A stretch of DNA of 64,000 bases from Corydoras sp. C115. Taxonomy: Eukaryota > Chordata > Actinopteri > Siluriformes > Callichthyidae. This document shows positions 10,442-20,589 of this stretch, piece by piece. A program made the position numbers and the translations under genes. The notes under the pieces are model-generated. The model saw nothing but the letters and a program-made list of their open reading frames with translations, was not told the DNA's origin and searched no databases. Every line of letters starts with the position of its first letter. The stretch's first letter is position 1. Location of the stretch: assembly GCA_019802505.1 (NCBI GenBank), contig JAFMOC010000420.1, forward strand, positions 418,001 to 482,000, in the 5' to 3' direction.

Positions 10442-10443
<2 letters not shown>
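9540..10443. other. AT-rich, no gene seen
   Basis: It contains a poly-T run near 9688-9713 and a repeat fragment around 9780-9830 with ACATTGTCTCAGAGCAGC. No coding frame or recognisable element was found in the rest. Confidence 0.4.
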
Positions 10444-10736
<293 letters not shown>

Positions 10737-10973
10737 GAATTTGTTACTTATAAAGTCTGCTAAAATAAATTGTTTTGATAATTTAGAGTTATGGATTTAA
10801 AACAATGTTCAATTGACTATAAAGTTATTTATAGTCATTTGAACAAAATCTTCAGAGAAAGGGAGCTAAACAGAGCTAAACCACATGGCTGTGGGTGGAG
10901 TATTTGTATTTCAAATGAGCCAACATTGAAGATAACACTTCAGTATTGCTCTTGACTAACTTTTAGAGGAACC

Positions 10974-11432
10974 ATGTTATTCTTGTTACTTTCTTTAATT
11001 GTTGTTGCTTTATCTGGTAACTATTGATTCCACATTACATATAACACATTTCTTGACTTTTATGTTATTATTTACAACATAAAATTCTTAAAAAATTGTT
11101 AAAATTTAAAATTGTTAAAATTTCTTTATTACAGAAGCTGATGAAACCATTACACCAGATGAAACTATAAGCTATTCAGTGGAAGAAAGCAGCATCACAC
11201 TCTCCTGTACATATCAGTATCAATTATCAACACCGTATCTCCACTGGTATCAACAAAGACCTGGATCAAACTTACAATATCTAGGTATGGTCCGTGGAGG
11301 CTCTTCTGAGGAATTTAAAAATTTAAATTTATCTATCATGCCTTATGAAAAAGAACGGCAGAAGAAAGTGCGTCTGACTATATTCTCTGTGGCACTAAAA
11401 AATTCTGCACTGTACTTCTGTGCCCTGGCGTC
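10974..11432 (+). CDS. T-cell receptor alpha/delta variable segment 1
   Basis: A leader exon at 10974-11016 encodes MLFLLLSLIVVALS, a clear signal peptide. It ends at a GTAACT donor. The intron ends TTACAG at 11134, and the V exon runs 11135-11432 in splice phase 1, as in immunoglobulin-type V genes. The domain has the first cysteine in SITLSC, the core tryptophan in LHWYQQRPG, a VRLTIFSV strand and the second cysteine in SALYFCAL. Tyr-x-Cys followed by Ala-Leu is typical of TRAV/TRDV. The aspartate usual two residues before SALYFC-type endings is replaced (KNSALYFC). No stop occurs before the recombination signal. Alpha versus delta cannot be decided without J or C segments. The segment looks potentially functional. 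Confidence 0.88.
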
Positions 11433-11470
11433 CACATTGACAGGAATTACCACAAGCCTGTACAAAAATG
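11433..11470 (+). promoter_or_regulatory. 23-type recombination signal of V segment 1
   Basis: Heptamer CACATTG (consensus CACAGTG, with the essential CAC kept) at 11433-11439, a 22-base spacer, then nonamer ACAAAAATG at 11462-11470 (consensus ACAAAAACC). Its place directly after the CAL codons fits V-to-(D)J joining. Confidence 0.8.
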
Positions 11471-11759
11471 TTTCATATTATTACGCATTGTGCTTCCTAG
11501 GGATGCCTGTTTGCACTTTTCTACATTTTTTAAATTTACAATTTAAATGTTAGTTTTTAATCTTTTGAAATGCTTTTGAATGCAAAAGACCCATGTCTTT
11601 TGCGTCCCTATCGCAATCCCACTGATCGCTGCATTTATTTAAAATTGTATTTATTAAAATAATTATTTTAATAGGATTTGCAAAAATGATATCAGTTTTC
11701 GAATGTTAAACATAATGAAATCTACCCTAAAAACATATTTTATACTTTTAATCTGTTTT
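11471..11759. other. No feature seen
   Basis: AT-rich sequence downstream of V segment 1. The reading frame that continues through the recombination signal to 11553 is not biologically meaningful. Confidence 0.4.
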
Positions 11760-12010
11760 TATTTAACAGACAATAGTTTTCCTTTGTCCCTGGTGTTTTG
11801 CCTTTTGTGTTTATTAGTTGTTTTTTGTGCATGTGATTGGATTTGTTCGTGTTTAGGTTTGGTGTTCCTCTTTCACTGTTCACGGCCTTACTTTGTGTTA
11901 CCCTGCTTGCCGTTAGCCTCTTTTTGTGTTTGTTCCTGTATTTCGCTACCTGATTGTTGCCTGGCTTCCTTTGGCGCATTAGAGTGCCTCGGTTCCGCGA
12001 ACGAGATGCA
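11760..12010 (+). mobile_element. Diverged LTR-like fragment
   Basis: T/G-rich text with TGCCTGGCTTCCTTTGGCGC and ATTAGAGTGCCTCGG resembles the 3' part of the family S solo LTR at 6138-6505 (TGCCTGGCTCCCTTCTGCAC, TTAGAGCGCTGAGG). No terminal duplication was found. Confidence 0.5.
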
Positions 12011-12027
12011 TAGCCTCCCTAAGAAGT

Positions 12028-12170
12028 GTGGCATAACACAGACACTATATAGAGGCAAATTGGAGCAGACTATTTTACCTTTTTCAACATTGGAAGGAAA
12101 TCGGAGACTAAGACATACTGTACACAAGGAGAACATGGAAACTCCATCAAGATTTGGATTTGTGATTCAA
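12028..12170 (-). repeat. Old SINE fragment, minus strand
   Basis: Landmarks ACAGACACTATATAG, GGAAGGAAATCGGAG and GAGAACATGGAAACTCCATC appear in the order expected for a minus-strand copy of the tRNA-derived SINE, at low identity. Confidence 0.6.
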
Positions 12171-12689
12171 CTTTTTTTAAACAATTTTAGTAAAATATCA
12201 CGTTTAAAATATTTTTTTTCTGAATTAAATACTAAACCTTTATATCTTAAACATTAACAGTTAAACTAGGATACAACAGGCTGAGTCCCTGTTACACAGC
12301 TCCAGGGTCCTGGATTTGAGGGTTTGGTGGGTTCTTGGTTGTGAAAAGCTATTTCTATAAAAAAAAAAAAAAAAAAAAAAAAAAACATTAAGGCATTAAC
12401 ATAGATTCCCTTCTGTGATTCTACCATAACAATTCTTGCATTTTTTAAACTTGTGAGTTTTTTAAATGTCTTTACAGGGTGTCAGAATCAGATCTTTAAC
12501 CAATGCCGTTTGCATTTTGCACTTTGGCTCTATAGAGTATATATTTAATTTTTTTTTTGTTTATTTTCAATTACCTTTGTTCCTGTGTGGGTTTTTTTTG
12601 ACAGTTTATGTAGTTGTGTAATGGTTTTTAAGATAATTGATGTCTTAATTTCCTTCTATTTATTTATCCATCTGTGATGGCTGTTAACA

Positions 12690-12845
12690 CATTTACCATC
12701 AACTCCTGGGGCAGGTTGGACTTCCTCATATGATGCAAGATATACATACTCTGGGTTATGATGAAATTGATGTGGATGTCCCATTTCAGGTCTGGTGTTA
12801 TTGTTGTGCCCAGGACCTTTTAACAGCCATCACATTATGACACAC
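12690..12845 (-). pseudogene. LINE reverse transcriptase fragment, Rex1-like
   Basis: The minus-strand translation reads KVLGTTITPDLKWDIHIN and then HHMRKSNLPQELM. This matches the segment after the catalytic domain in Rex1/Babar-type LINEs (LGT-I-DLKWD-HIN, then LRK-NLP-EL). Frame is kept for about 50 residues only. An A-rich run, 12361-12385, lies upstream of it. Confidence 0.65.
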
Positions 12846-13194
12846 AACTCCATTAATTTGTTGATTTGTTGATTTATGTGAACACTGCTGTAAGCTGATC
12901 TGCACAGACCTATAAGTACAAGGGTGACATTGTTTCTGGGCCAGGTGCCCTTCTTTCAATTTTGCTTTTAAAAACATGTCTTTCTCAAAGATTCTCAGGG
13001 TAATCTTTTCAAGTGATAAACTGTACAATCTGTTTTTCATATCATTTCCCCTCTGTATTATATTCCATATACATAATTGAGTATTTTTTTGTTAAATTTT
13101 ATTTTAAATTTATTTATACTGATCTCTATTTCTATTGCAATTTTTAAAAGAAGTACTTCTTGTAATAGATACATTAGATGAATATGACTATGAC
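12846..13194. other. No gene recognised
   Basis: AT-rich sequence between two LINE remnants. It probably belongs to decayed LINE sequence, but no motif supports this directly. Confidence 0.3.
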
Positions 13195-13275
13195 TTTCCC
13201 AATTACTGTCACTTCTGCTGCATGTGCATTTCCCCCCATTGTGAGACCAATAAAGGATTATCTTATCTTATCATA
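13195..13275 (+). mobile_element. LINE 3' tail with TATCTTA repeat
   Basis: CCCATTGTGAGACCAATAAA followed by GGATTATCTTATCTTATC is a familiar fish LINE 3' end with a short tandem tail. Confidence 0.6.
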
Positions 13276-13407
13276 AAGACAGCAAAGTGTAAAATAATGC
13301 TGGAATAATGTGTTATCTTCTACTGATGTTTTACCAATATTTATAAAAGCATACCATAGATGTCATGCCATTATTTCTCTACTGTATATGGTATTAATAT
13401 TAATTAA

Positions 13408-13748
13408 TTCATTCATTATCTCCCGCTTTATCCTCTATTAGGTTCGCGGTGGGGTTCCCCATGCCCATCCAGGGGAGAACGTTTCGGGCGCTAAGCAGAT
13501 AGACCCAGGACAGGGTGCCAATCCATCGCTGGGCACACACTCACTCACACAGACACACTCTATATGGGGAAATTTGGAGAATTCAATTGACTTGATCCAT
13601 GTTTTTGGACTGTGGGAGGAAACCGGAGAACCCGGAGGAAACCCACACGGACACGGGGAGAACATGGAAACTCCACCCAGATGGGGATTCGAACCGGGAA
13701 TCCCTATTGCTGAGAGGTGAACGTGCTGACCACTAAGCCACCATGCCA
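13408..13748 (-). repeat. tRNA-derived SINE, minus strand
   Basis: Full-length copy on the minus strand. B box GGTTCGAATCC, body GGTTTCCTCCGGGTTCTCC and a (GAAT)n tail at the left end. Confidence 0.85.
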
Positions 13749-13854
13749 CAGTAATAATATTAAAAGGTTTATTCTTATCAATTAAAACTATGTTCCATTA
13801 AACCTAATAAAAGCAATACAAATTACAAATGAATACTTTTTACATTTTTAAAAT

Positions 13855-13975
13855 TATAAACTTCATTTGGCACATGGTGGGTATTGTGCAAAATTGTGCT
13901 AATTTTGCTAGATCCATAGCTTGCAAGTAGTACTTAGATATTTCTTGTCACATAAAGTCAAAATTTCCTTTAGGG
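13855..13975 (+). repeat. Diverged copy of the V segment 1 upstream flank
   Basis: CACATAAAGTCAAAATTT and ACTTAGATATTTCTTGT align with CACATAAAGCCAAAATTT and ACTTAGGTATTTCTTTT at 10555-10605, in the same order and strand. It may be a remnant of an old V-unit duplication; no V exon follows. Confidence 0.5.
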
Positions 13976-13989
13976 CAAGATACAACAAA

Positions 13990-14620
13990 AGTGTCTGAGT
14001 GTGCCCACTCAACCCCAGACCAAACAGACAAAACACTGGCAACTAATAAAGTTAATACTTTATTTTAATATTACTTGTACTTTTTAATATTACTTTTTAC
14101 TTGTTTAACCACACTTATTTAACAAAAAAAAAACACTTAAGAAACAGGATGTAGTAACCAGGGTGACCCCAGGCAAAAATAACAAACAAACCACTTAAAG
14201 CAAGAAATATAACTTAACTTGAAAGCAAATTAAAAACAAATACAAATTACTAACCTGCCTACTCTCCCAATACACAGAGGCATAAGGTCACCAAACAAAA
14301 GGGCAGGTCACCCCTGCAATTCCTGTTACGGTACAGCACAATAAACAAGAAAAACAAAGCACAACAACAAAATATCAACTCATTTTGGTCTGTGATGGTG
14401 GGCAGTCACAAGAGTGGCATATCAGCTCAGAAAAAGGTGTCTTTCCCAGACTGCAGAACAGCCTTTTAAATTTCCCACCATCAGATCCAGCCAATAGCAG
14501 CAGTACACCTGGGTGGAGCAATAAATCACCCAACATCACCCAGGCAGCCAATCACAGGCTTTGAAAGAAAGCAAGCAACAACAAAAAAATAAATAAATAA
14601 AATATTCACAGGACGTAACA
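13990..14620 (-). mobile_element. Possible solo LTR, minus strand
   Basis: On the minus strand the block starts TGTTACGTCCTG and carries AATAAAG near its far end, a layout like other LTRs in this window. It ends abruptly at 14620, where LTR family Y sequence begins. A target duplication could not be identified, so the left edge is uncertain. Confidence 0.4.
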
Positions 14621-14880
14621 CTGGTTGAGTTTTTCATACAGACCATTTGTTCTTCCACTTGAAAGAGATCACAGTACTTATGCTAATAAGTGGTTATATG
14701 TCAGAAATCTGCAATGTTTTATAAATTTACCATATCAATTATCCTAGCTTGGTGGACCTTATATATAAATAACCACCTTTAGAAGACGATCATATACATA
14801 TTAAACATGACATAGTGCAAACCATAATACACAATAATTATTCATTCAATAAAACACAAAGTTTCATTATTTCTATACTA
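14621..14880 (+). mobile_element. Partial LTR, family Y
   Basis: It matches the last 260 bases of the full LTR at 55961-57130: CATACAGACCA, AGTGCAAACCATA and the AATAAAACACAAAGTTTCAT end. It abuts the LTR-like block at 13990-14620, which may have inserted into it. Confidence 0.7.
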
Positions 14881-15099
14881 CCCACATCCATAGTACTGGT
14901 CACTGCATTTATTAAAAACTTTAATTAACACTTTTTAAAAGTTACATAATGAAACAATATTAGTTACATGATGAAACATAATGAAAACTGTTTGTAAACT
15001 ACTGTCTTTTTTAAAATGTATTACTTTTTGGAGAGTTATTTATGACTTTTTGCTTAAATGTTTTTGCAGGATGTCAGAATAGCCTTCCAGAGCTATTGT

Positions 15100-15810
15100 T
15101 TTGATGTAATCTGCCTCTTATGTTTATAGATATTTTGCTTAAGAGTACTCCAAAGGTTCTTTATAGGGTTAAGGTCAGGGAAAGATGGCAACCACACAAT
15201 GAGTTTCTTTCCTTTTATGCTCATATTAGCCAAAAGCATGCATTGGCAATCATGAAGATGATTTCTCCAAAAAACATGGTGTTTCTTGTTGTACCATGGA
15301 AGAAAGTGGTCTATCAGAAACTTTTTAAACCTTCAGGGCCCAAAAATTGGCCAACTAGATCTTGATTTCAACACAAATGATTTCGACCCAAACCATGACT
15401 CTGCCACCTCCTTGGTGGCATCCCAGCCTTGTTGGGAAATCCACTACTCCATTCATCTGGACATTAGTAATCAAAACTTTCCATGTTTGTGAATTAGTCA
15501 GCATGTATGTCTGGACACACTGCAACTGTTTCTGCTTGTGATAACTGGTTTCACTGGCCAAATAGTACGTTTTTGCACCACTGCAAGCCTGAGAACGATT
15601 CTACAACTCAAGGTTCACTGGACTTCAGAGGGACTAGTAGCTTCAAATACTACTGGTTTGCTGCTTTGTAATGCCATTTTAGCAGCTGCCCTCTTAATCC
15701 AATGAATTTGTCCAGCAAAAACAACCTCATTATGTCTCTATCTGCAAAGACATGTCTCTGCTCTAAATCAGCCACACATCTCTTCACAGTACGATGATCA
15801 CGCTTATGTT
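15100..15810 (-). pseudogene. Tc1/mariner transposase remnant
   Basis: Minus-strand frames give, in order, a HWIKRAAAKMALQ-like segment, FGPEG-like and FKKFLIDHFLPWYNKKHHVF segments, and FPDLNPIKNLWSTLKQNIY. The last is the carboxy catalytic block of Tc1/mariner transposases (PDLNPIENLW). The third catalytic residue, normally glutamate, reads lysine here, and several stops interrupt the frame. Terminal inverted repeats were not found. It is a dead fragment. Confidence 0.65.
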
Positions 15811-15826
15811 TTCTAATATTTTATAT

Positions 15827-15831
<5 letters not shown>

Positions 15832-15905
<74 letters not shown>
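15832..15905. repeat. AT microsatellite
   Basis: Alternating AT directly before the SINE at 15907. Confidence 0.95.
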
Positions 15906-16251
<346 letters not shown>

Positions 16252-17446
16252 GTGTTTCTCTGGTCCCTGTGAGATCTTTTGTGTTTGCTTTCTGTTTTTT
16301 TTTTTTTTTTTTTTTAGAAAACGTTATGGTGTTTTGACCACTACCTGGTACTTAGTACAGTCATATGCCAGAGTTTGGGCACCCCTATTAATCTTAATCA
16401 TTATAGTTCTAAATATTTGGGTGTTTGCAACAGCCATTTCAGTTTAATATATCTAATATATCTAATAACTTATGTCCACAGTAATATTTCAGGATTGAAA
16501 TGAGGTTTATTGTACTAACAGAAAATGTACAATATGCATTAAACCAAAATTTGATAGGTGCAAAAGTATGGGTACCCTTATCATTTTATTGATTTGAGTA
16601 TTCCTAACTACTTTTTACTGAGTTACTGAAGCACAAAATTGGTTTGGTAACCTCATTGAGCTTTGAACTCCATAGCCAGGTGTATCCTATCATAAGTAAA
16701 GGGATTTAAGGTGGCTAATTGCAAGTTGTTCTCCTATTTGAATCTCTTCTGAAGAGTGGCATCATTGGCTCCTCAAATCAACTCTCAAATGATCTGAAAA
16801 CAAAAATTGTTTAACATAGTTGTTATGCGGAAGGATACAAAAAGTTGTCTCAGAGATTTAACCTGTGAATTTCCACTGTGAGGAACATAGTAAGGAAATG
16901 GAAGACCACAGGGACAGTTCTTGTTAAGCCCAGAAGTGGCAGGCCACGAAAAATATCAGAAAGGCAGAGGAGAAGAATGGTGAGAACAGTCCAGGACAAT
17001 CCACAGACCACCTCCAAAGAGCTGCAGATCTTGCTGCAGATGGTGTCACTGTGCATCGGTCAACAATACAGCGCACTTTGCACAAGGAGAAGCTGTATGG
17101 GAGCATGATGCGAAAGAAGCCGTTTCTGCAAGCACGCCACAGAGTCGCCTGAGGTATGCAAAAGCACATTTGGACAAGCCAGCTTCAATTTGGAAGAAGG
17201 TCCTGTGAAACAAAGATTGAGTTGTTTGGTCATACAAAAAGGCGTTATGCATGGCGACAAAAAAACACAGAAAAACACTTGCTACCCACTGTAAAATTTG
17301 GTGGAGGTGCCATCATGCTTTGGGGCTGTGTGGCCAATGCCGGCACCGGGAATCTTGTTAAAGTTGAGGGTCGCATGTATTCCACTCAGTATCAGCAGAT
17401 TCTTGAGAATAACGTTCAAGAATCAGTGACGAAGTTACGCCGGGGA

Positions 17447-17520
17447 TGTTACGATGGGGGGAATGATAGGAGCCAAGATACAGGGGAGTAGTGGCCGGGT
17501 GACAGATGCCACTAAACGGC

Positions 17521-17576
<56 letters not shown>

Positions 17577-17640
17577 GTATATGAGGATATAAGAAATGTA
17601 ATAATAATAATAATAATAATATGTATTAAATATATAATTA

Positions 17641-17705
<65 letters not shown>

Positions 17706-18477
17706 GCCTAGTAATAATCGGCAATCGGTAGGAGTAACGCGCAAACGTCCCGACCGAGGTTCGAACCGGCGGGCTGTGACGTTCGAGCCGCCGAACTATA
17801 CCGATGCGCCACCTAGGCTTTCCGGAAAACAGCGCGAGGGGCGTTCTAGCCCCTATGGCAGCTGAGCGGTAGAAAAGAATCGAAACGCAAAACCTCCGCT
17901 AAAGCGAGGCGCGCATATCGCGCTAAACCAAAAGAAATAAATAAACTAAAGAGCAGCTGAAAAACGCTGCCTCCGCGACCGCGGCGCAAAAACCCCGAAC
18001 CGAAATGACGCCGGTGTGACGTCACCGAGTGACGCACGCACGGCTTCCCTGATACCCAACTCTGAACCCGAACGCTGTGCTCTCGAGCGCCCTGCCGCCT
18101 CCACGGATGAGCGGCGTTCGACCGGACGCGTTATCGGCACACAGTAATATACACACAGGGTAGAAGTGATCGTGATATTGCCCCAGGGCGTACCCCGGCA
18201 ACCAATATCATAGGACAGTGGGAATATAACATAAGAAGAGGACCCACTGTCAATTCAACATTGGGCATTACTCCAACGACCACACACTGCGCGTGAAAAA
18301 GGCGACGGCGTGGCGAGGAAGCACCGCCACAGACCGTGTTAAATAAGGACGCTGGCAGCTGGGTCTCATCAGACCTGATTGCCGCTGTGCCTCCTGGGAG
18401 TTGGAGTTTTACTCCTTACACGGCGAGATGGCGGCGTGCGTCTCTGTCGCCCCCCTGTGGCGACACGGCCTGTGACA
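17447..18477. mobile_element. 1,031-bp solo LTR inside Tc1
   Basis: It starts TGTTACGATGG and ends GGCCTGTGACA. A perfect 5-bp duplication GGGGA flanks it at 17442-17446 and 18478-18482. The host Tc1 coding sequence resumes on the far side. The interior holds two long AT microsatellites (17522-17575 and 17644-17701), a tRNA-like module and a GC-rich half. The strand of transcription is not clear. Confidence 0.85.
17706..17819 (-). other. tRNA-like Pol III module
   Basis: On the minus strand TGGCGCATCGG (17811-17801) resembles a tRNA A box (TRGCNNAGNNGG), and GGTTCGAACC (17767-17758) matches a B box, about 43 bases apart as in tRNA genes. The unit starts and ends with complementary words GCCTAG and CTAGGC. 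No proper acceptor stem was found, so it is more likely a tRNA-derived SINE head than a tRNA gene. Confidence 0.45.
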
Positions 18478-18795
18478 GGGGATGTATATTTTAGCAAGAC
18501 AATGATCCAAAACACCGCTCCAAATCTACTCAGGCATTCATGCAGAGGAACAATTACAATGTTCTGGAATGGCCATCCCAGTCCCCAGAACTGAATATCA
18601 TTGAACATCTGTGGGATGATTTGAAGCGGGCTGTCCATGCTCAGCGACCATCAAACTTAACTGAACTAGAATTGTTTTGTGAATATGAATGGTCAAAAAT
18701 ACCTTCATCCAGAATCCAGGAACTGATTAAAAACTACAGGAAGCAACTAGAGGCTGTTATTTTTTGCAAAAGGAGGATCTACAATCCATTTGTTC

Positions 18796-19046
18796 CATTT
18801 GTTTAATATCTGTACATGGCTGTCCTACATTGTTGTTGCTGCCTTGCCGCTCAAGGAGGATGAGTCCCCCACTGAGTCTTGGTCCTCCCAATGTTTCTTC
18901 CTTAAATAACAACATAACAGGGAGTTTTTTCTTGCCACTGTTGCTTCGGCTTGCTCTTTGGGGGTTTAAAGGCTTTTCATTCTGTAAAGCTGCTTTGTGA
19001 CAATGTACTGTTGTAAAAAGCGCTCTATAAATAAATCTACTAAATA
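18796..19046 (+). mobile_element. 5'-truncated L2 3' end
   Basis: It carries CTGTCCTACATTGTTG, GGAGGATGAGTCCCCCACTG, CACTGTTGCTTCGGCTTGC and a TAAATAAATCTAC tail, matching the 3' untranslated region of the L2 at 41668-42136. It lies inside the Tc1 just after the transposase end. Confidence 0.85.
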
Positions 19047-19281
19047 TTAATGTCACTTTTCTGTTGAGGTGCCCATACTTTTGCACCTGTCAAATTTTGG
19101 TTTAATGCATATTGCTCATTTTCTGTTAGTACAATAAAACCTCATTTCAATCCTGAAATATTACTGTGTCCATCAGTTATTAGCTATATCAAACTGAAAT
19201 GGCTGTTGCAAACACCCAATTATTTAGAACTAAAAATGATTAAGATTAATAGGGGTGCCCAAACTTTAGCATATAACTGTA

Positions 19282-19700
19282 TATCTTTATACTGATCACA
19301 TGGACCAAGCATTACAGCCACTCAGTCTTAAAAGAATTTTACTCTTATTCAATGTGGACTTAGTTGTTGCTAATAATACCTTTTTACATTTACGTTGGCA
19401 ATTCTTACATTGCAATTGTTTTAATTATCATTTTAAATCTGTTATTACCCTTTAGTATAGTATTACTATTAAAACAAATCAATCACCATTGTTCATTATG
19501 TTCATCTAATATAGCTAACATCACCTTCCTGTATTTTCCTAACTTAGAGACCTGCTGCTTACGTGCTGCCACACATTCCCGCTCACCGTTGCATTGTTGT
19601 CACAGAGGATGTAGAGGGGACTACAGCAGTGAAAATGTCTGTGATTTTCGCACATTTTGCAGCATTTATAGTGACACTTCTTACTATTTAAACACTTGTA
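19282..19700. other. No gene seen
   Basis: Unique-looking AT-rich flank between the Tc1 and the AT microsatellite. No motif or frame worth calling. Confidence 0.35.
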
Positions 19701-19704
19701 TAAA

Positions 19705-19708
<4 letters not shown>

Positions 19709-19773
<65 letters not shown>
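19709..19773. repeat. AT microsatellite
   Basis: Alternating AT, about 32 units. Confidence 0.95.
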
Positions 19774-19775
<2 letters not shown>

Positions 19776-19839
19776 AACAGTATTGGTCCTTGTGGTCGGT
19801 CGGCCCAACAGGAAAATGCCTGGTTTGCCAGCCCTGCCT

Positions 19840-19987
19840 AAGTGAGTGTGTGCCCAGCGATAGATTGGCGCCCTGTCCTGGGTGTATCTGCCCAGCGCCC
19901 GAGACGTTCTCCCCTGGATGATCACGGGGAACCCCACCACGACCCTAATAGAGGACAAAGCGGAAGATAATGAATGAATGAATGAAT
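19840..19987 (+). repeat. 5'-truncated SINE
   Basis: Only the 3' part of the tRNA-derived SINE is present, from AGTGAGTGTGTGCCCAGCG to the (GAAT)n tail. A full copy follows 14 bases later. Confidence 0.85.
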
Positions 19988-20000
19988 CATTGTATATAAG

Positions 20001-20345
20001 GGCGGCACGGTGGCTTAGTGGTTAGCACATTCGCCTCTCAGCACTAGGGATTCCCGGTTCGAATCCCCATCTGGGTGGGGCTTCCATGGGTCTGGGTGGG
20101 TCTGTGTGGGTTTCCTCCGGGTTCTCTGGTTTCCTCCCACAGTCCAAAAACATGGATCAAGTCAATTCATTTCTCCAAATTACCCCATATAGAGTGTGTA
20201 TGTCTGTTTGAGTGTGTGCCCAGTGATGGATTGGCGCCCTGTCCTGGGTGTGTCTGCCCAGCGCCCGAAACATTCTCCCCTGGATGAGCATGGGGAACCC
20301 CCCCCGCAACCCTAATATAGGATAAAGCACAAGATAATTGATGGA
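20001..20345 (+). repeat. tRNA-derived SINE, full length
   Basis: GGCGGCACGGTGGCTTAGTGG head, consensus A box TGGCTTAGTGG, B box GGTTCGAATCC, complete body and a GATGGATG tail. Confidence 0.9.
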
Positions 20346-20399
20346 TGTATTATTATATATAAATTAAAGGGACATAAATCCTTATTGTAGCATACAATG

Positions 20400-20589
20400 T
20401 GAATAATTTTAAGGTTACATTTACAATTACTTTTATTACAAGTCAGTAGTTATTGAGAAAACCAGCTACACTGTAGAATTCAAACCTAGTCATTATTTTA
20501 TCCTGCACCCCCCCCCCCCCCACACACACACACACACACATACACACACCCACACAATTTTTTTTCTACAACAGGTGTTTGTTAAAAAG
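20400..20589. repeat. LINE-associated 3' sequence with C/CA run
   Basis: It shares AAAACCAGCTACACTGTAGA with 5180-5300 and contains a poly-C run followed by CA repeats (about 20507-20550). It lies at the 3' side of the minus-strand LINE that starts at 20590. Confidence 0.5.

Larger units (their letters stand above)
16850..18785 (+). pseudogene. Tc1 transposase, interrupted
   Basis: The first part (to 17446) has the helix-turn-helix region with RNIVRKWK, the GRPRK hook, RTVQDNPQTTSKEL and the KFGGGAIMLWGC catalytic-core segment. The second part (from 18483) has QDNDPKH-like sequence and EWPSQSPELNIIEHLWDD with the third catalytic glutamate, then LELFCEYEW. A 1,031-bp LTR separates the halves, and frameshifts and stops occur in both, for example in the RLRYAKAHLDK-like segment near 17150. 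It is not functional. The protein would have been a DD34E cut-and-paste transposase acting on the surrounding inverted repeats. Confidence 0.85.
16358..19279 (+). mobile_element. Tc1-like transposon with nested insertions
   Basis: Long inverted repeats of about 215 bp (16358-16577 and 19069-19279) start CAGTCATATGCCAGAG and end ATATAACTG. TA dinucleotides lie immediately outside at 16356-16357 and 19280-19281, as expected for Tc1/mariner. Removing a solo LTR (17447-18477) and a truncated L2 end (18796-19046) leaves an element of about 1.6 kb, the normal length. Confidence 0.9.

Noticed and set aside
11179..11553. V segment 1 frame extending past the recombination signal to 11553
   Set aside because: The V coding end is set by the heptamer at 11433; the rest is removed on rearrangement.
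17706..17819. Genuine tRNA gene
   Set aside because: A and B boxes are present, but no seven-base acceptor stem or clear anticodon arm could be paired.
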